Shown here in pieces: positions 1 to 7,539 of a DNA stretch of 25,630 nucleotides; position 1 is the stretch's first letter; every line of letters starts with the position of its first letter. The DNA comes from JBBRLA01 sp038231615 (lineage in GTDB: Bacteria; Myxococcota_A; Polyangia; Palsa-1104; JAEUJZ01): assembly GCA_038231615.1 (NCBI GenBank), contig JBBRLA010000030.1:1-25630 (forward strand). Reading direction: 5' to 3'. The notes below the pieces were generated by a model. The model was not told the origin of the DNA. It made no database searches and saw nothing but the letters and a program-made list of their open reading frames with translations. The translations under genes were made by a program, and so were the position numbers.

Positions 1-26
1 AAGACAACCTGTGCAGCCAGAGAAAG
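1..26 (+). repeat. 26-bp direct repeat, copy 1
   Basis: This copy is identical to 73-98. It lies at the very edge of the window, so the repeat may continue or recur further left. Confidence 0.85.
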
Positions 27-72
27 AGGAAAGGCAACTGCGGTGCGGGATCCGCAGTCAAGAGAGCAGAAA

Positions 73-98
73 AAGACAACCTGTGCAGCCAGAGAAAG
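73..98 (+). repeat. 26-bp direct repeat, copy 2
   Basis: This is the second exact copy of the repeat at 1-26, offset by 72 bases. The left arm of the inverted repeat (33-78) lies between and partly over the copies. Confidence 0.85.
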
Positions 99-333
99 AC
101 GGCCGAAGATGACCGAGACAAAAGGAAGGGGTAGCCCGACAAGGCGGCCGGCTTTTTCTGCGCTCTTGGCTTCGGTTTCCGCACCGCAGTTGCCATTCCG
201 GGCACGTAAATCGGCTTCGTCTTGGAATGCCAACGACGGTGCAGCCGGCTTTTTCTGGCTACCACTTGAGTCGCGGGCGTCTTCGCCCGAGTCTTCGGAA
301 CTGCACCCTCCCGGAAAGGGACGCGCATCGCTT

Positions 334-1299
334 TTATGCGACGATGGCGATGCGCGGGCCGATGGAGATGTCGATCTCCCGGGCCAGGAACAGGTCCCCG
401 TCCAGGGTGAAGGGCTGCTCCTTGGGGAACTCCATGCGCACGTCGCGGGCCGGCTGGTCCAGGTGCGGCTGCCCCAGAAGGGGCCGCCCAGCGTAGACCC
501 GTGGAAGCTGCGCGGCCATCGACCACAGCGGCAACCCCGAGGCCACCACGTGGAAGCGCCCGGGGTCGCGCCCCCCGCGCCACGTCACCCGCATTCCCAG
601 GCCCACGTCGGCCACCGTCGCGCAGAGCAAGAGCCGGAAACGCTCTGCCGGGACCTTGGCCCCGTCCACGTGGAGCCGCGCCTCGGTATCGGCGAAGAGC
701 CGCCGCGCCAGCGGCCCACCCACGATGGTGGACCCGATGGTCCGGGCAGTGAGCTGCGCGGCCCACAGGGGCCCCGCCCCGGGGCGCTCATAATAGACTT
801 GCAGGAACCGCGCCCCCATCGCCGCGGCGAAGAGAAACCCGTACAGGTCCTCCCCGCCAGCCTCCCCGGCGGCATCCCCCCCAGCCCCAGCCCCTGGCAC
901 CGAACGCACCCGGATGAGGTCCTGCCAGCGCGACCCCGCCCCAAGGCCCCGGCGCAAGAGTTCCTCCGGCCGCCCGCGCACCCCCAGGTTGCCGGCCACC
1001 GTGTTGATCGTCCCCCCGCGCAAGAGCAAAAGCCGCGGCCTCCGGCCTGCCCCGTAGGCCCGCACCATCGCCGTCACCGTGGCCATCGCCGTCCCATCCC
1101 CGCCGCATACCGCCACCAGGTCCACCCCGCGCGCGGCGAACCCCTCCATCACCCCCCGCAGGTCCTCCCGGGTCCGCGTGACCACCACCTCCCCCTCCGC
1201 CGGCGCCACCCCCTGGCCGCGCAGCACCTGCCGCAGGCGCTCCGGCAGCAAGGGGTCGCGGGCCCCCCGCGCCCGCGGGTTCACAATCACGCCGATCAT
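334..1299 (-). CDS. Diacylglycerol kinase-like lipid kinase (DagK/LCB5 family)
   Basis: The 321-residue protein belongs to the diacylglycerol/sphingosine kinase catalytic superfamily, which phosphorylates a membrane lipid hydroxyl with ATP. It opens with the family's typical IVNPRA strand (residues 4-10) and carries the nucleotide-binding GGDGT at 66-70, followed by RGGTINTVAGNLG, which matches the usual LPxGTxNxxAxxLG segment. The C-terminal half is the beta-rich substrate lobe. The ATG at 1299 was chosen because it puts the first beta strand at the N-terminus; an upstream extension to 1401 would add 34 Arg-rich residues that do not fit the family. The gene is divergent from the Ser/Thr kinase, with about 120 bases between the starts. 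Whether the substrate is diacylglycerol, phosphatidylglycerol or another lipid cannot be read from sequence. Confidence 0.88.
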   Translation of the reverse strand: MIGVIVNPRARGARDPLLPERLRQVLRGQGVAPAEGEVVVTRTREDLRGVMEGFAARGVDLVAVCGGDGTAMATVTAMVRAYGAGRRPRLLLLRGGTINTVAGNLGVRGRPEELLRRGLGAGSRWQDLIRVRSVPGAGAGGDAAGEAGGEDLYGFLFAAAMGARFLQVYYERPGAGPLWAAQLTARTIGSTIVGGPLARRLFADTEARLHVDGAKVPAERFRLLLCATVADVGLGMRVTWRGGRDPGRFHVVASGLPLWSMAAQLPRVYAGRPLLGQPHLDQPARDVRMEFPKEQPFTLDGDLFLAREIDISIGPRIAIVA

Positions 1300-1409
1300 G
1301 TGGCCAAGAAGCCTACCCGATCCCGCCCTCCGGCGCAGTCTTCCTTCATGTGGCCCACAACCTCGGGCAGAACACCGGGCCAAAAATGAGGACCACGGCA
1401 CACTTGGGT

Positions 1410-1415
1410 TATAAT
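1410..1415 (+). promoter_or_regulatory. TATAAT -10 box of the kinase gene, placed for a leaderless start
   Basis: A perfect TATAAT ends seven bases before the ATG at 1422, which would put +1 on the A of the ATG. The -35 region is poor (ATGAGG at 1386-1391 with an 18-base spacer). No Shine-Dalgarno sequence precedes the ATG. Confidence 0.5.
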
Positions 1416-1421
1416 CCCTGC

Positions 1422-3671
1422 ATGCTCCCGGTTGCAGGCAGCGGAACCAAGCCCCCCCTGGGGGCCCCGCAGACCCTCGACCGCTACCAGGTCGACCGCT
1501 GCATCGGCCGCGGCGGCATGGCCGAGGTATACCACGGCGAACTCCTGCGCATGGGCGGCTTCGCCCGGGAGGTCGCCGTCAAGATCCTCCTGCCGCAGCT
1601 GGCCAGCGAGCCCGAGTTCGTCAACATGCTGATGGACGAGGCGCGCATTGCCGCCGCCATCAACCACCCCAACGTGGTCCAGATGCTGGACGTCGGCCAG
1701 GAGGGCGACACGTGCTACCTGGTCATGGAGTACGTCGATGGCACCGACCTGCGCAGCGTCGAGCGCCGCCACGAGAGCGGCCGCGTGCCCCTTTTGCCCC
1801 TGCTCTACGTCATCGCCGAGGTCCTCCGCGGCCTGTCCGCCATCCACACCCTCAAGGACCCCAAGGGCACCCCCCTGCGCGTCGTGCACCGCGACGTCAC
1901 CCCGTCCAATGTGCTGATCACCCGCAGCGGCGTGGTCAAGCTGGCCGACTTCGGCATCGCCCACGCCAGCGGCCGGCTGACCCAGACCCGCCACGGCGCC
2001 GTCAAGGGCAAGACCCGCTACATGGCCCCCGAGCAGCTCGACGGCCGTCCCATCGACTGCCGCACCGACCTGTTCGCCGTCGGCGTGGTCCTTCTGGAGG
2101 CGCTTTTGGGCCGCGATGCCGCCGACGCCTGGCAACACACCGCCATGGGCCCCATCTTCCGCGTCCCGGTGCGCCTGCCCGCCGGCCTGCCCGCCGACGT
2201 CGAGACCCTTCTGCGCCGGGCCCTAGCAAGCCCGATGGACGAGCGCTACGAGAGCGCCACCGCCTTCCGCCACGAGGTCCTGCGCTCGCTGCACGCCCGC
2301 ACCAAGGAGCGCAGCGAGGAGGTCGCCTACGGGGCCGACGACCTTTCGGCCTTTGTCCAGCAGGTGCTGACCCTGCCTGAACTGATCGGCCAGAAAGGCC
2401 AGCTCGGCCAGAAGGGGCCCAAGGCAACGCCGGCCCGGGGCGGCTCCGAATCCTTCATCGCCGACGAGGAAGAATCCAGCCTGCTGATCCCCGCGGAACA
2501 TATCGGCATCGGCATCGCCACGCCCCCGCCGCTCCTGCCGCTGCCCCCGCTTTTGCCCCTGGCCACCGTCTTGTCCCCGGCCCCGACGGCCGCGCCGACA
2601 CCGATTTCCTCCCCGGCCCCGGCCCCCATGTCTTTAGCGTCCGCGTCCCTGGCCCTGCTCTCCGCCGACAACGACATCGCTACTGCCACCGCGGCCCGTC
2701 CGGGCCTTTTGAGCGAAAACACCCTGGACCGCTCCGAGGAGCGCGACTTCCCCACCGTGCGGGCCAGTTCCCGCGGGCCGGACCCGGGCACGGGGGGCGC
2801 GCCGACCATGCAGATGCCGGCGGTGTTGCTGTCTCGCTCCGACTGGGTCCTTCCCCGGCAGGGCAGCGATGAGCCCACCGCCCCTCCGCTCCCTTCGACC
2901 AGCGACCAGACCCTGCCGCCGCCGCCGAGCACCTCGGGGCTGCATTTCATGTCCGCCCTGGCCACCCTGGCAGGCGATTCGCCCGACCCACAGTCAGCCA
3001 CCGCGGTGACCGCGCGGCGCCGGCTCGCCTCCCACGACCTGGCCACCCTCCCCGATGGCGGCCCCGCCGGCCCGTACTTCTCCAGCGGCCAGGCCGCCCT
3101 GGGCGAGGGCCTGCCGGTCATGATGGCGATGGAAGAAGGCTACACCGGCCTGACGCCAATCCAGCTTCGCAAAAGCTTCCGGCAGACCCTGGTCAACGCG
3201 GTCCAGGTGCCGGCCAACGCCCTGCGCAACACCCTGGCCCGCGCCTCGCAGAGCACGGTGATCAAGGGACTGAGAGGGGGCGGCAAAAGATCGACCCGGC
3301 TGCTGCTGACCCTGGTGTGCGGGCTGGCCCTGGCGGCAATCGGCCTCTCGGTGCTGTACCGGGTACAGGGGCTGGGACGGACGCTGCCCCCGCCGTTGCC
3401 CGAACTGAAGCCGGATCCGCCGCCGCCCCCCGTCGAACCGCCGCGCCCGCAGGTGGGCCACCTGCTGCTGGTCAACGCACCCACCAGCATCAAGGTGATC
3501 ATCGACGGGGTGAAGCAGCAGGGGCCGCACATCTACGACCTGACCCCCGGCAGCCACAACGTGCGCCTCCAGTCCGTCCGCCACCGGGACGTCGTCAAGA
3601 CCATCGAGATCCGCGGTGGGGATGAACTGAAGCTAACCGCCGATGGCAGCCTCTCCGGTCCAATCCGCTGA
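1422..3671 (+). CDS. Transmembrane Ser/Thr protein kinase with C-terminal PEGA domain
   Basis: The protein has 749 residues. An N-terminal Hanks-type kinase domain (about 20-300) has the glycine loop GRGGMAEVY (29-37), the VAIK-type lysine K54, HRD at 156-158 in the variant HRDVTPSN, DFG at 176-178 and a MAPEQ activation-segment end. The HRDV(T/S)P form is frequent in myxobacterial kinases. A long Pro/Ala/Ser-rich cytoplasmic linker (about 320-600) leads to one membrane span (627-647). A proline-rich stalk (DPPPPPVEPPRP) and a PEGA-like beta domain (about 678-742) follow, probably outside the membrane. It should phosphorylate cytoplasmic proteins in response to an envelope cue. The ATG at 1422 was chosen over GTG at 1350 and ATG at 1386 because of the TATAAT box just upstream. 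Partner and signal are unknown. Confidence 0.9.
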   Translation: MLPVAGSGTKPPLGAPQTLDRYQVDRCIGRGGMAEVYHGELLRMGGFAREVAVKILLPQLASEPEFVNMLMDEARIAAAINHPNVVQMLDVGQEGDTCYLVMEYVDGTDLRSVERRHESGRVPLLPLLYVIAEVLRGLSAIHTLKDPKGTPLRVVHRDVTPSNVLITRSGVVKLADFGIAHASGRLTQTRHGAVKGKTRYMAPEQLDGRPIDCRTDLFAVGVVLLEALLGRDAADAWQHTAMGPIFRVPVRLPAGLPADVETLLRRALASPMDERYESATAFRHEVLRSLHARTKERSEEVAYGADDLSAFVQQVLTLPELIGQKGQLGQKGPKATPARGGSESFIADEEESSLLIPAEHIGIGIATPPPLLPLPPLLPLATVLSPAPTAAPTPISSPAPAPMSLASASLALLSADNDIATATAARPGLLSENTLDRSEERDFPTVRASSRGPDPGTGGAPTMQMPAVLLSRSDWVLPRQGSDEPTAPPLPSTSDQTLPPPPSTSGLHFMSALATLAGDSPDPQSATAVTARRRLASHDLATLPDGGPAGPYFSSGQAALGEGLPVMMAMEEGYTGLTPIQLRKSFRQTLVNAVQVPANALRNTLARASQSTVIKGLRGGGKRSTRLLLTLVCGLALAAIGLSVLYRVQGLGRTLPPPLPELKPDPPPPPVEPPRPQVGHLLLVNAPTSIKVIIDGVKQQGPHIYDLTPGSHNVRLQSVRHRDVVKTIEIRGGDELKLTADGSLSGPIR

Positions 3672-3674
3672 ACA

Positions 3675-3790
3675 GAAGCACCTGGCCGGGCAGCTTTTGA
3701 CGTACCTCCTCGCTCCGTCGGTCACGTACAGTAGTACGCTCCCTCGGTCGCTGTGGGGGTGCGCCAAAATCTGCTCCGGCCATGTGCTTC
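3675..3790. repeat. Composite inverted/direct repeat between convergent genes
   Basis: Outer arms (about 3675-3707 and 3756-3790) form an imperfect inverted repeat starting GAAGCAC(C/A)TGGCCGG. Between them, a 13-base direct repeat CGCTCC(G/C)TCGGTC occurs at 3711-3723 and 3737-3749, flanking GTAC-AGTA-GTAC (3726-3737). It begins four bases past the kinase stop and lies between the ends of two convergent genes, so it could fold in either transcript and act as a bidirectional 3' structure. It could also be a dispersed REP-like element. Confidence 0.7.
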
Positions 3791-3796
3791 TTGCTT

Positions 3797-3814
3797 AGAT
3801 GACTCTTCATCATC
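3797..3814. other. Short hairpin downstream of ndk
   Basis: AGATGA (3797-3802) pairs with TCATCT (3809-3814) across a six-base loop, about 40 bases beyond the ndk stop. There is no T-run, so its terminator status is weak. Confidence 0.3.
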
Positions 3815-3853
3815 TGACGCGACCCTGTATAGACCCGGCGCTGTGAGTAGGGG

Positions 3854-4291
3854 CTACTGCGAAAGGCCCAGGGTGGCCAACTCGGCGCCTGAGAAGAAGA
3901 AGGCGATCTCGGTGCGGGCGTTGTCGACGCTGTCGCTGCCGTGGACTGCGTTTTTCTCGATGTCAGTGCCGTGCTTTTGGCGAATGGTCCCCGCCGCCGC
4001 TTTCTTGCTGTCGGTGGCCCCCATGAGTTCGCGGTTCTTCAGCACCGCGTTCTCACCCTCCAGCGCGATGACCACCACCGGTCCCGAGGTCATGAACTTC
4101 GTCAGGTCCTTGAAGAACGACCGCTCCCGGTGGACGTAGTAGAAGTCCGCCGCCTGCTCGGGCGTCAAATGCAGCGTCTTGATGGCCACCGGCCGCAGCC
4201 CGCCCTCGATGAGCTGGTGGATGATGGCGCCGTGGGCGAGCTTCTGCACCGCGTCCGGCTTGATGATCGACAGGGTCCTCTCGATGGCCAT
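3854..4291 (-). CDS. ndk: Nucleoside diphosphate kinase
   Basis: NDK transfers the gamma-phosphate of ATP to NDPs through a phosphohistidine, keeping (d)NTP pools in balance. The 145-residue length is standard. The N-terminal ERTLSIIKPDAV segment, the TSGPVV strand and the signature NAVHGSD with catalytic His117 are all present, as is the KNRELMGATD nucleotide-binding loop. The ATG at 4291 has a Shine-Dalgarno AGGAG about eight bases upstream. It follows sucD by 100 bases on the same strand, and pairing with succinyl-CoA ligase is a known functional association. The gene is convergent with the kinase gene, with the 3675-3790 repeat in between. Confidence 0.98.
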   Translation of the reverse strand: MAIERTLSIIKPDAVQKLAHGAIIHQLIEGGLRPVAIKTLHLTPEQAADFYYVHRERSFFKDLTKFMTSGPVVVIALEGENAVLKNRELMGATDSKKAAAGTIRQKHGTDIEKNAVHGSDSVDNARTEIAFFFSGAELATLGLSQ

Positions 4292-4319
4292 GGGGATGTC
4301 TCCTGAGTTTTGGTGTGCA

Positions 4320-4353
4320 GCTTGTGTAGCAGCTTATGGAAGTGCTTGTGTAG
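4320..4353. repeat. Short direct repeat in the sucD-ndk gap
   Basis: The ten-base gcttgtgtag occurs at 4320-4329 and 4344-4353. The 100-base gap between sucD and ndk is the longest in this gene block and could hold a processing or regulatory site; nothing further is recognisable. Confidence 0.35.
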
Positions 4354-4391
4354 GTGCGGCCATCGCGAAGCGCCGCGGTCCACCCATCGGG

Positions 4392-5273
4392 CTACTTCAG
4401 GACCGACTGCAACGTGACGCCCAGCTCGGCCGGGGTCTTGGCCACCGCGATGCCGGCGTCCCGCAGGGCGGCGATCTTCTCCGCCGCAGTGCCCTTGCCC
4501 CCGGCGATGATGGCCCCGGCGTGGCCCATTCGCTTCCCCGGCGGGGCGGTCTGCCCGGCGATGAACGCCGCCACCGGCTTGTCCATGTGCGCCTTGATGA
4601 ACGCCGCCGCCTCCTCCTCAGACGAGCCGCCGATCTCGCCCATCATCAGCACCGCCCGCGTCCCCGGGTCGTCCTGGAACATGCGCAGCACGTCGACGAA
4701 GTCCATCCCCTTCACCGGGTCGCCGCCGATGCCCACGCAGGTCGACTGCCCCAGCGAAAGCGTGGTCAGTTGATGCACCCCCTCGTAGGTCAGCGTCCCC
4801 GATCGAGACACCACGCCGATGTCGCCGGCCATGTGGATGTACCCCGGCATGATGCCGATCTTGCACTGTCCCGGGGTGATCACACCCGGGCAGTTGGGCC
4901 CCACCAGCCGCGTACGCCGGCTCCCGGTCTGCGTCTCCAGAAGGCGCTTCACCCGCACCATGTCCAGCGTAGGGATGCCCTCGGTGATGCACACCACCAG
5001 CTGGATGCCGGCGGCGATGGCCTCTAAAATGCCGTCCGCCGCCGCCGGGGGCGGCACGTAGATCACCGTGGCGTTGGCCCCGGTCTGTGCCACCGCCTGC
5101 GCCACCGTGTCGAAGACCGGCACCCCCTCATGGATCGTCCCGCCCTTCCCCGGCGTGACGCCGCCGACGACATTCGTCCCGTACTCGACGGCCTGCCGGG
5201 TGTGGAAGCTGCCCGTCTTGCCGGTCAGCCCCTGCACCAAGAGGCGCGTGTTCTTGTCGACGAGGATCGCCAT
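4392..5273 (-). CDS. sucD: Succinyl-CoA ligase alpha subunit
   Basis: This subunit forms succinyl-CoA synthetase with SucC, converting succinyl-CoA to succinate with substrate-level ATP or GTP formation. The 293-residue protein has the CoA-binding Rossmann domain with GLTGKTG (15-21), the VVGGVTPGKGG loop, the GPNCPG motif and the phosphorylated active-site histidine in GHAGAIIAGGKGT (His about 251). Its ATG lies one base after the sucC stop, so the two subunits are probably translationally coupled. Confidence 0.98.
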   Translation of the reverse strand: MAILVDKNTRLLVQGLTGKTGSFHTRQAVEYGTNVVGGVTPGKGGTIHEGVPVFDTVAQAVAQTGANATVIYVPPPAAADGILEAIAAGIQLVVCITEGIPTLDMVRVKRLLETQTGSRRTRLVGPNCPGVITPGQCKIGIMPGYIHMAGDIGVVSRSGTLTYEGVHQLTTLSLGQSTCVGIGGDPVKGMDFVDVLRMFQDDPGTRAVLMMGEIGGSSEEEAAAFIKAHMDKPVAAFIAGQTAPPGKRMGHAGAIIAGGKGTAAEKIAALRDAGIAVAKTPAELGVTLQSVLK

Positions 5274-5274
5274 G

Positions 5275-6477
5275 TTATGCCGCTCCCTGCGCCACCAGTT
5301 GCGCGATCTTCTGGGCGCCGTCGGCCATGTCCGCCGCCGCCACCACGTTCAGGCCCGATTCCCGCAAGATCTTCTTGCCCAGCTCCACGTTGGTCCCCTC
5401 CAGGCGCACCACCAGCGGCACCTTCAGGCCGACCTCCTTCACCGCCGTCAGCACCCCGTGGGCGATGGTGTCGCATTTCATGATGCCGCCGAAGATGTTG
5501 ACGAAGATCCCCTTCACGTTGAGGTCGGCGGTGATGATCTTGAACGCCGCGGTGACCTTCTCCGCGGTGGCCCCGCCGCCCACGTCCAGGAAGTTGGCCG
5601 GCATGCCGCCGTAGTGGCGGATGATGTCCATCGTCGCCATCGCCAGCCCGGCCCCGTTCACCATGCAGCCGATGTTGCCGGTGAGCTGGATGTAGCTCAG
5701 ATCATACTTCTTGGCCTCGATCTCCGCCGGTTCCTCCTCGGCAAGGTCGCGCAGCGCCTCGATCTCCGGGTGGCGGTACAGGGCGTTGTCGTCGAAGCTC
5801 AGCTTGGCGTCCAGGGCCAGAAGGTCCCCGCCCGCGGTCACCACCAGAGGGTTTACCTCCACCAGAGACGCGTCCAGGTCGTGGTACATCTGCACCAGCC
5901 CCGTCAAAAGCGCCACCCCCTGCTTCAGCGTGTTCGGGCCGTATCCAGAAAGCCCCAGGGCGAAGCCGATCTCCCGCGCCTGGTAGGGGCGGAAGCCAAT
6001 GGCCGGGTCGATGATCTGGCGGAAGATCCGCTCGGGGGTGTGGTGGGCCACCTCCTCGATGTCCATGCCGCCCTCGGTGGACGCGATGACCGACACGCGC
6101 CCCTCCTTTCGGTCGAGGATCACCGCCAGGTACAGCTCCTTCTTGATGTCCACCCCCTGCTCGACGAGCAGCCGCCCCACTTTCTTGCCCTCGGGGCCGG
6201 TCTGATGGGTGATGAGCTGCATCCCCAGGATGCCGCCCACCACCTCCTTCACCGCCGCCATGTCGTCAGTGACCTTGACCACCTTGACGCCGCCGCCCTT
6301 GCCCCGGCCGCCGGCGTGGATCTGGGCCTTCACCACTACGATGTTTTGCTTCGTCGCCGCCCGCACCATCTCTGCCGCGGCCACCGCCTCGTCCAGCGAA
6401 AAGGCGGGCTTCCCCATGGGGACGGGGATGCCGTAACGAGTGAGCAGGTCCTTGCTCTGGTACTCATGGATATTCAT
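5275..6477 (-). CDS. sucC: Succinyl-CoA ligase beta subunit
   Basis: This is the nucleotide- and succinate-binding subunit of the TCA-cycle enzyme. The 400-residue protein starts MNIHEYQSKDLL, the near-universal SucC N-terminus, and has an ATP-grasp fold with KAQIHAGGRGKGGGVK, SLVEVNPLVV, the NGAGLAMATMD segment and the GGGAT...NIFGGIMKCD C-terminal domain. The frame stays open for another 264 codons upstream across mdh, but that extension is antisense to mdh and is rejected. AAGG lies close upstream of the ATG. It follows mdh by 56 bases and runs into sucD with a one-base gap. Confidence 0.98.
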   Translation of the reverse strand: MNIHEYQSKDLLTRYGIPVPMGKPAFSLDEAVAAAEMVRAATKQNIVVVKAQIHAGGRGKGGGVKVVKVTDDMAAVKEVVGGILGMQLITHQTGPEGKKVGRLLVEQGVDIKKELYLAVILDRKEGRVSVIASTEGGMDIEEVAHHTPERIFRQIIDPAIGFRPYQAREIGFALGLSGYGPNTLKQGVALLTGLVQMYHDLDASLVEVNPLVVTAGGDLLALDAKLSFDDNALYRHPEIEALRDLAEEEPAEIEAKKYDLSYIQLTGNIGCMVNGAGLAMATMDIIRHYGGMPANFLDVGGGATAEKVTAAFKIITADLNVKGIFVNIFGGIMKCDTIAHGVLTAVKEVGLKVPLVVRLEGTNVELGKKILRESGLNVVAAADMADGAQKIAQLVAQGAA

Positions 6478-6533
6478 GCTTTTCCCTTCATCGGCCGTCG
6501 CCCATGTGCAGCACAAGCCCGGTGCGCAACGGT

Positions 6534-7511
6534 CTACAGCTTGGCCGAGGCGTCCAACAGCTCGCGCACCGCGCCGGCGCTCTTGTCGAGCATGGCCTTC
6601 TCGGCTGGGGACAGCTTCACCTCGATGATCTTCTCGACCCCGTCCTTGCCCAGGATCACCGGCACGCCGATGTACATGTCCGACAAACCATACTGGCCGG
6701 TAAGATACGCCGCGCAGGGCAAGAGCCGCTTCTGGTCCAAAAGGAACGACTCCGCCATGGCCATCGCGGCGCTGGCCGGGGCGTAATACGCCGAGGTCCC
6801 CATCAACTTGACGATCTCCCCACCTCCCCCGGCGGTGCGCGCAACGATTCCCTGAAGGGTCTTCTCGTCGATAAGCTGGCTGACCGGCACGCCGTTGATG
6901 GTGCAGTACGAAATCACCGGCACCATGGTGTCGCCGTGGCCGCCCAGCACCATGGCGCGGACGTCCTTGACGCTGGCGCCAAGCTGCCGGGCCAGGAAAA
7001 GCTGCAACCGCCCGGAATCCAGCACCCCGGCCATGCCGACCACCCGGGTTTTGGGGAAGCCCGTGACCCGGGCGGCCTCCATGACCATCGCGTCCAGGGG
7101 GTTCGAGATGATGATGACGAAGGCGTCGGGGCAGTGGGCCTTGATGTTGCCGGCGACGTTGCGAATGATGTTCAGGTTGATGACCAGAAGATCGTCGCGG
7201 GACATGCCCGGCTTGCGCGGGACGCCCGCGGTGACGATGACCACGTCGGCCCCGGCGCAGTCCTGCCACTGACTGGTGCCGGTGATGTGGCAGTCGTAGC
7301 CCAGGATGGCGCCGTTCTGCTCCAGGTCCAGGGCCTTGCCTTTGGCCAGGCCCTCCTTGTCGGGAATGTCGAAGAGGACCACGTCGCCCAGCTGCTTGCG
7401 GGCGCAGAGCGCGGCCAGCTCGCCGCCAATGTTGCCGGCGCCGATGAGAGCGATCTTCCTACGGCTTTTGCCCGGGTGAGAGCCGGAGTGGACCTGTGCG
7501 GACTGGGTCAT
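6534..7511 (-). CDS. mdh: Malate dehydrogenase (LDH-like type)
   Basis: The enzyme oxidises malate to oxaloacetate with NAD. Its 325 residues include the dinucleotide-binding GAGNIGG (24-30), the substrate loop GVPRKPGMSRDD with Arg99 and Arg105, SNPLDAM, LDSGR (Asp165, Arg168) and catalytic His192 in GGHGDTMVP. Arg99 in the mobile loop is the residue that selects malate over lactate in this family. An N-terminal tail of about 18 polar residues precedes the first strand. The ATG at 7511 has a strong AAGGAGG five bases upstream. The sucC and sucD genes lie directly downstream, giving consecutive TCA functions in one transcript. Confidence 0.97.
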   Translation of the reverse strand: MTQSAQVHSGSHPGKSRRKIALIGAGNIGGELAALCARKQLGDVVLFDIPDKEGLAKGKALDLEQNGAILGYDCHITGTSQWQDCAGADVVIVTAGVPRKPGMSRDDLLVINLNIIRNVAGNIKAHCPDAFVIIISNPLDAMVMEAARVTGFPKTRVVGMAGVLDSGRLQLFLARQLGASVKDVRAMVLGGHGDTMVPVISYCTINGVPVSQLIDEKTLQGIVARTAGGGGEIVKLMGTSAYYAPASAAMAMAESFLLDQKRLLPCAAYLTGQYGLSDMYIGVPVILGKDGVEKIIEVKLSPAEKAMLDKSAGAVRELLDASAKL

Positions 7512-7539
7512 GGGGCCTCCTTGAATCGGGGCGGGGAAT

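Larger units (their letters stand above)
1..333. repeat. Gene-free, repeat-rich region
   Basis: No convincing gene lies here; the long open frame across it on the plus strand is the antisense shadow of the lipid kinase. A 26-base direct repeat occurs at 1-26 and 73-98, identical in both copies. A 16-base block at 33-48 recurs in perfect inverted form at 179-194, and the inversion continues imperfectly inward (about 49-78 against 150-178), giving two arms of roughly 45 bases around a loop of about 70. The motif cttttTctg next to ccggc recurs at about 149-161 and 246-258. A short GC hairpin (274-279 with 284-289) lies about 45 bases past the lipid kinase stop but has no T-run. The function is unknown; a degraded repeat family or a transcript 3' end are possible. 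Confidence 0.6.

Noticed and set aside
274..289. Terminator for the lipid kinase
   Set aside because: The hairpin is GC-rich, but the minus-strand bases after it are not a T-run. It was left as part of the repeat region.
1156..1299. Pseudogene or broken gene in the divergent region
   Set aside because: The lipid kinase is intact up to ATG 1299, and the extra open codons upstream are Arg-rich noise.
43..1389. Plus-strand open frame of 448 codons
   Set aside because: It is antisense to the lipid kinase over most of its length, and its product is Pro/Arg/His-rich low complexity. High GC keeps antisense frames open.
1296..2138. 280-codon minus-strand frame over the kinase
   Set aside because: It is antisense to the conserved kinase domain, and its content reflects reversed kinase codons.
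2400..3200. Loss of frame in the kinase linker
   Set aside because: The frame is continuous from kinase domain to PEGA. The Pro/Ala/Ser richness is normal for such linkers.
5068..6786. Plus-strand 572-codon open frame over sucC
   Set aside because: It is opposite a certain gene and its product is His/Leu/Asp-rich, typical of a mirror frame.
6478..7269. 264-codon N-terminal extension of SucC
   Set aside because: It runs through mdh in another frame on the same strand. SucC proteins begin at MNIHEYQ, and the extension is Gly/Arg-rich with no family resemblance.
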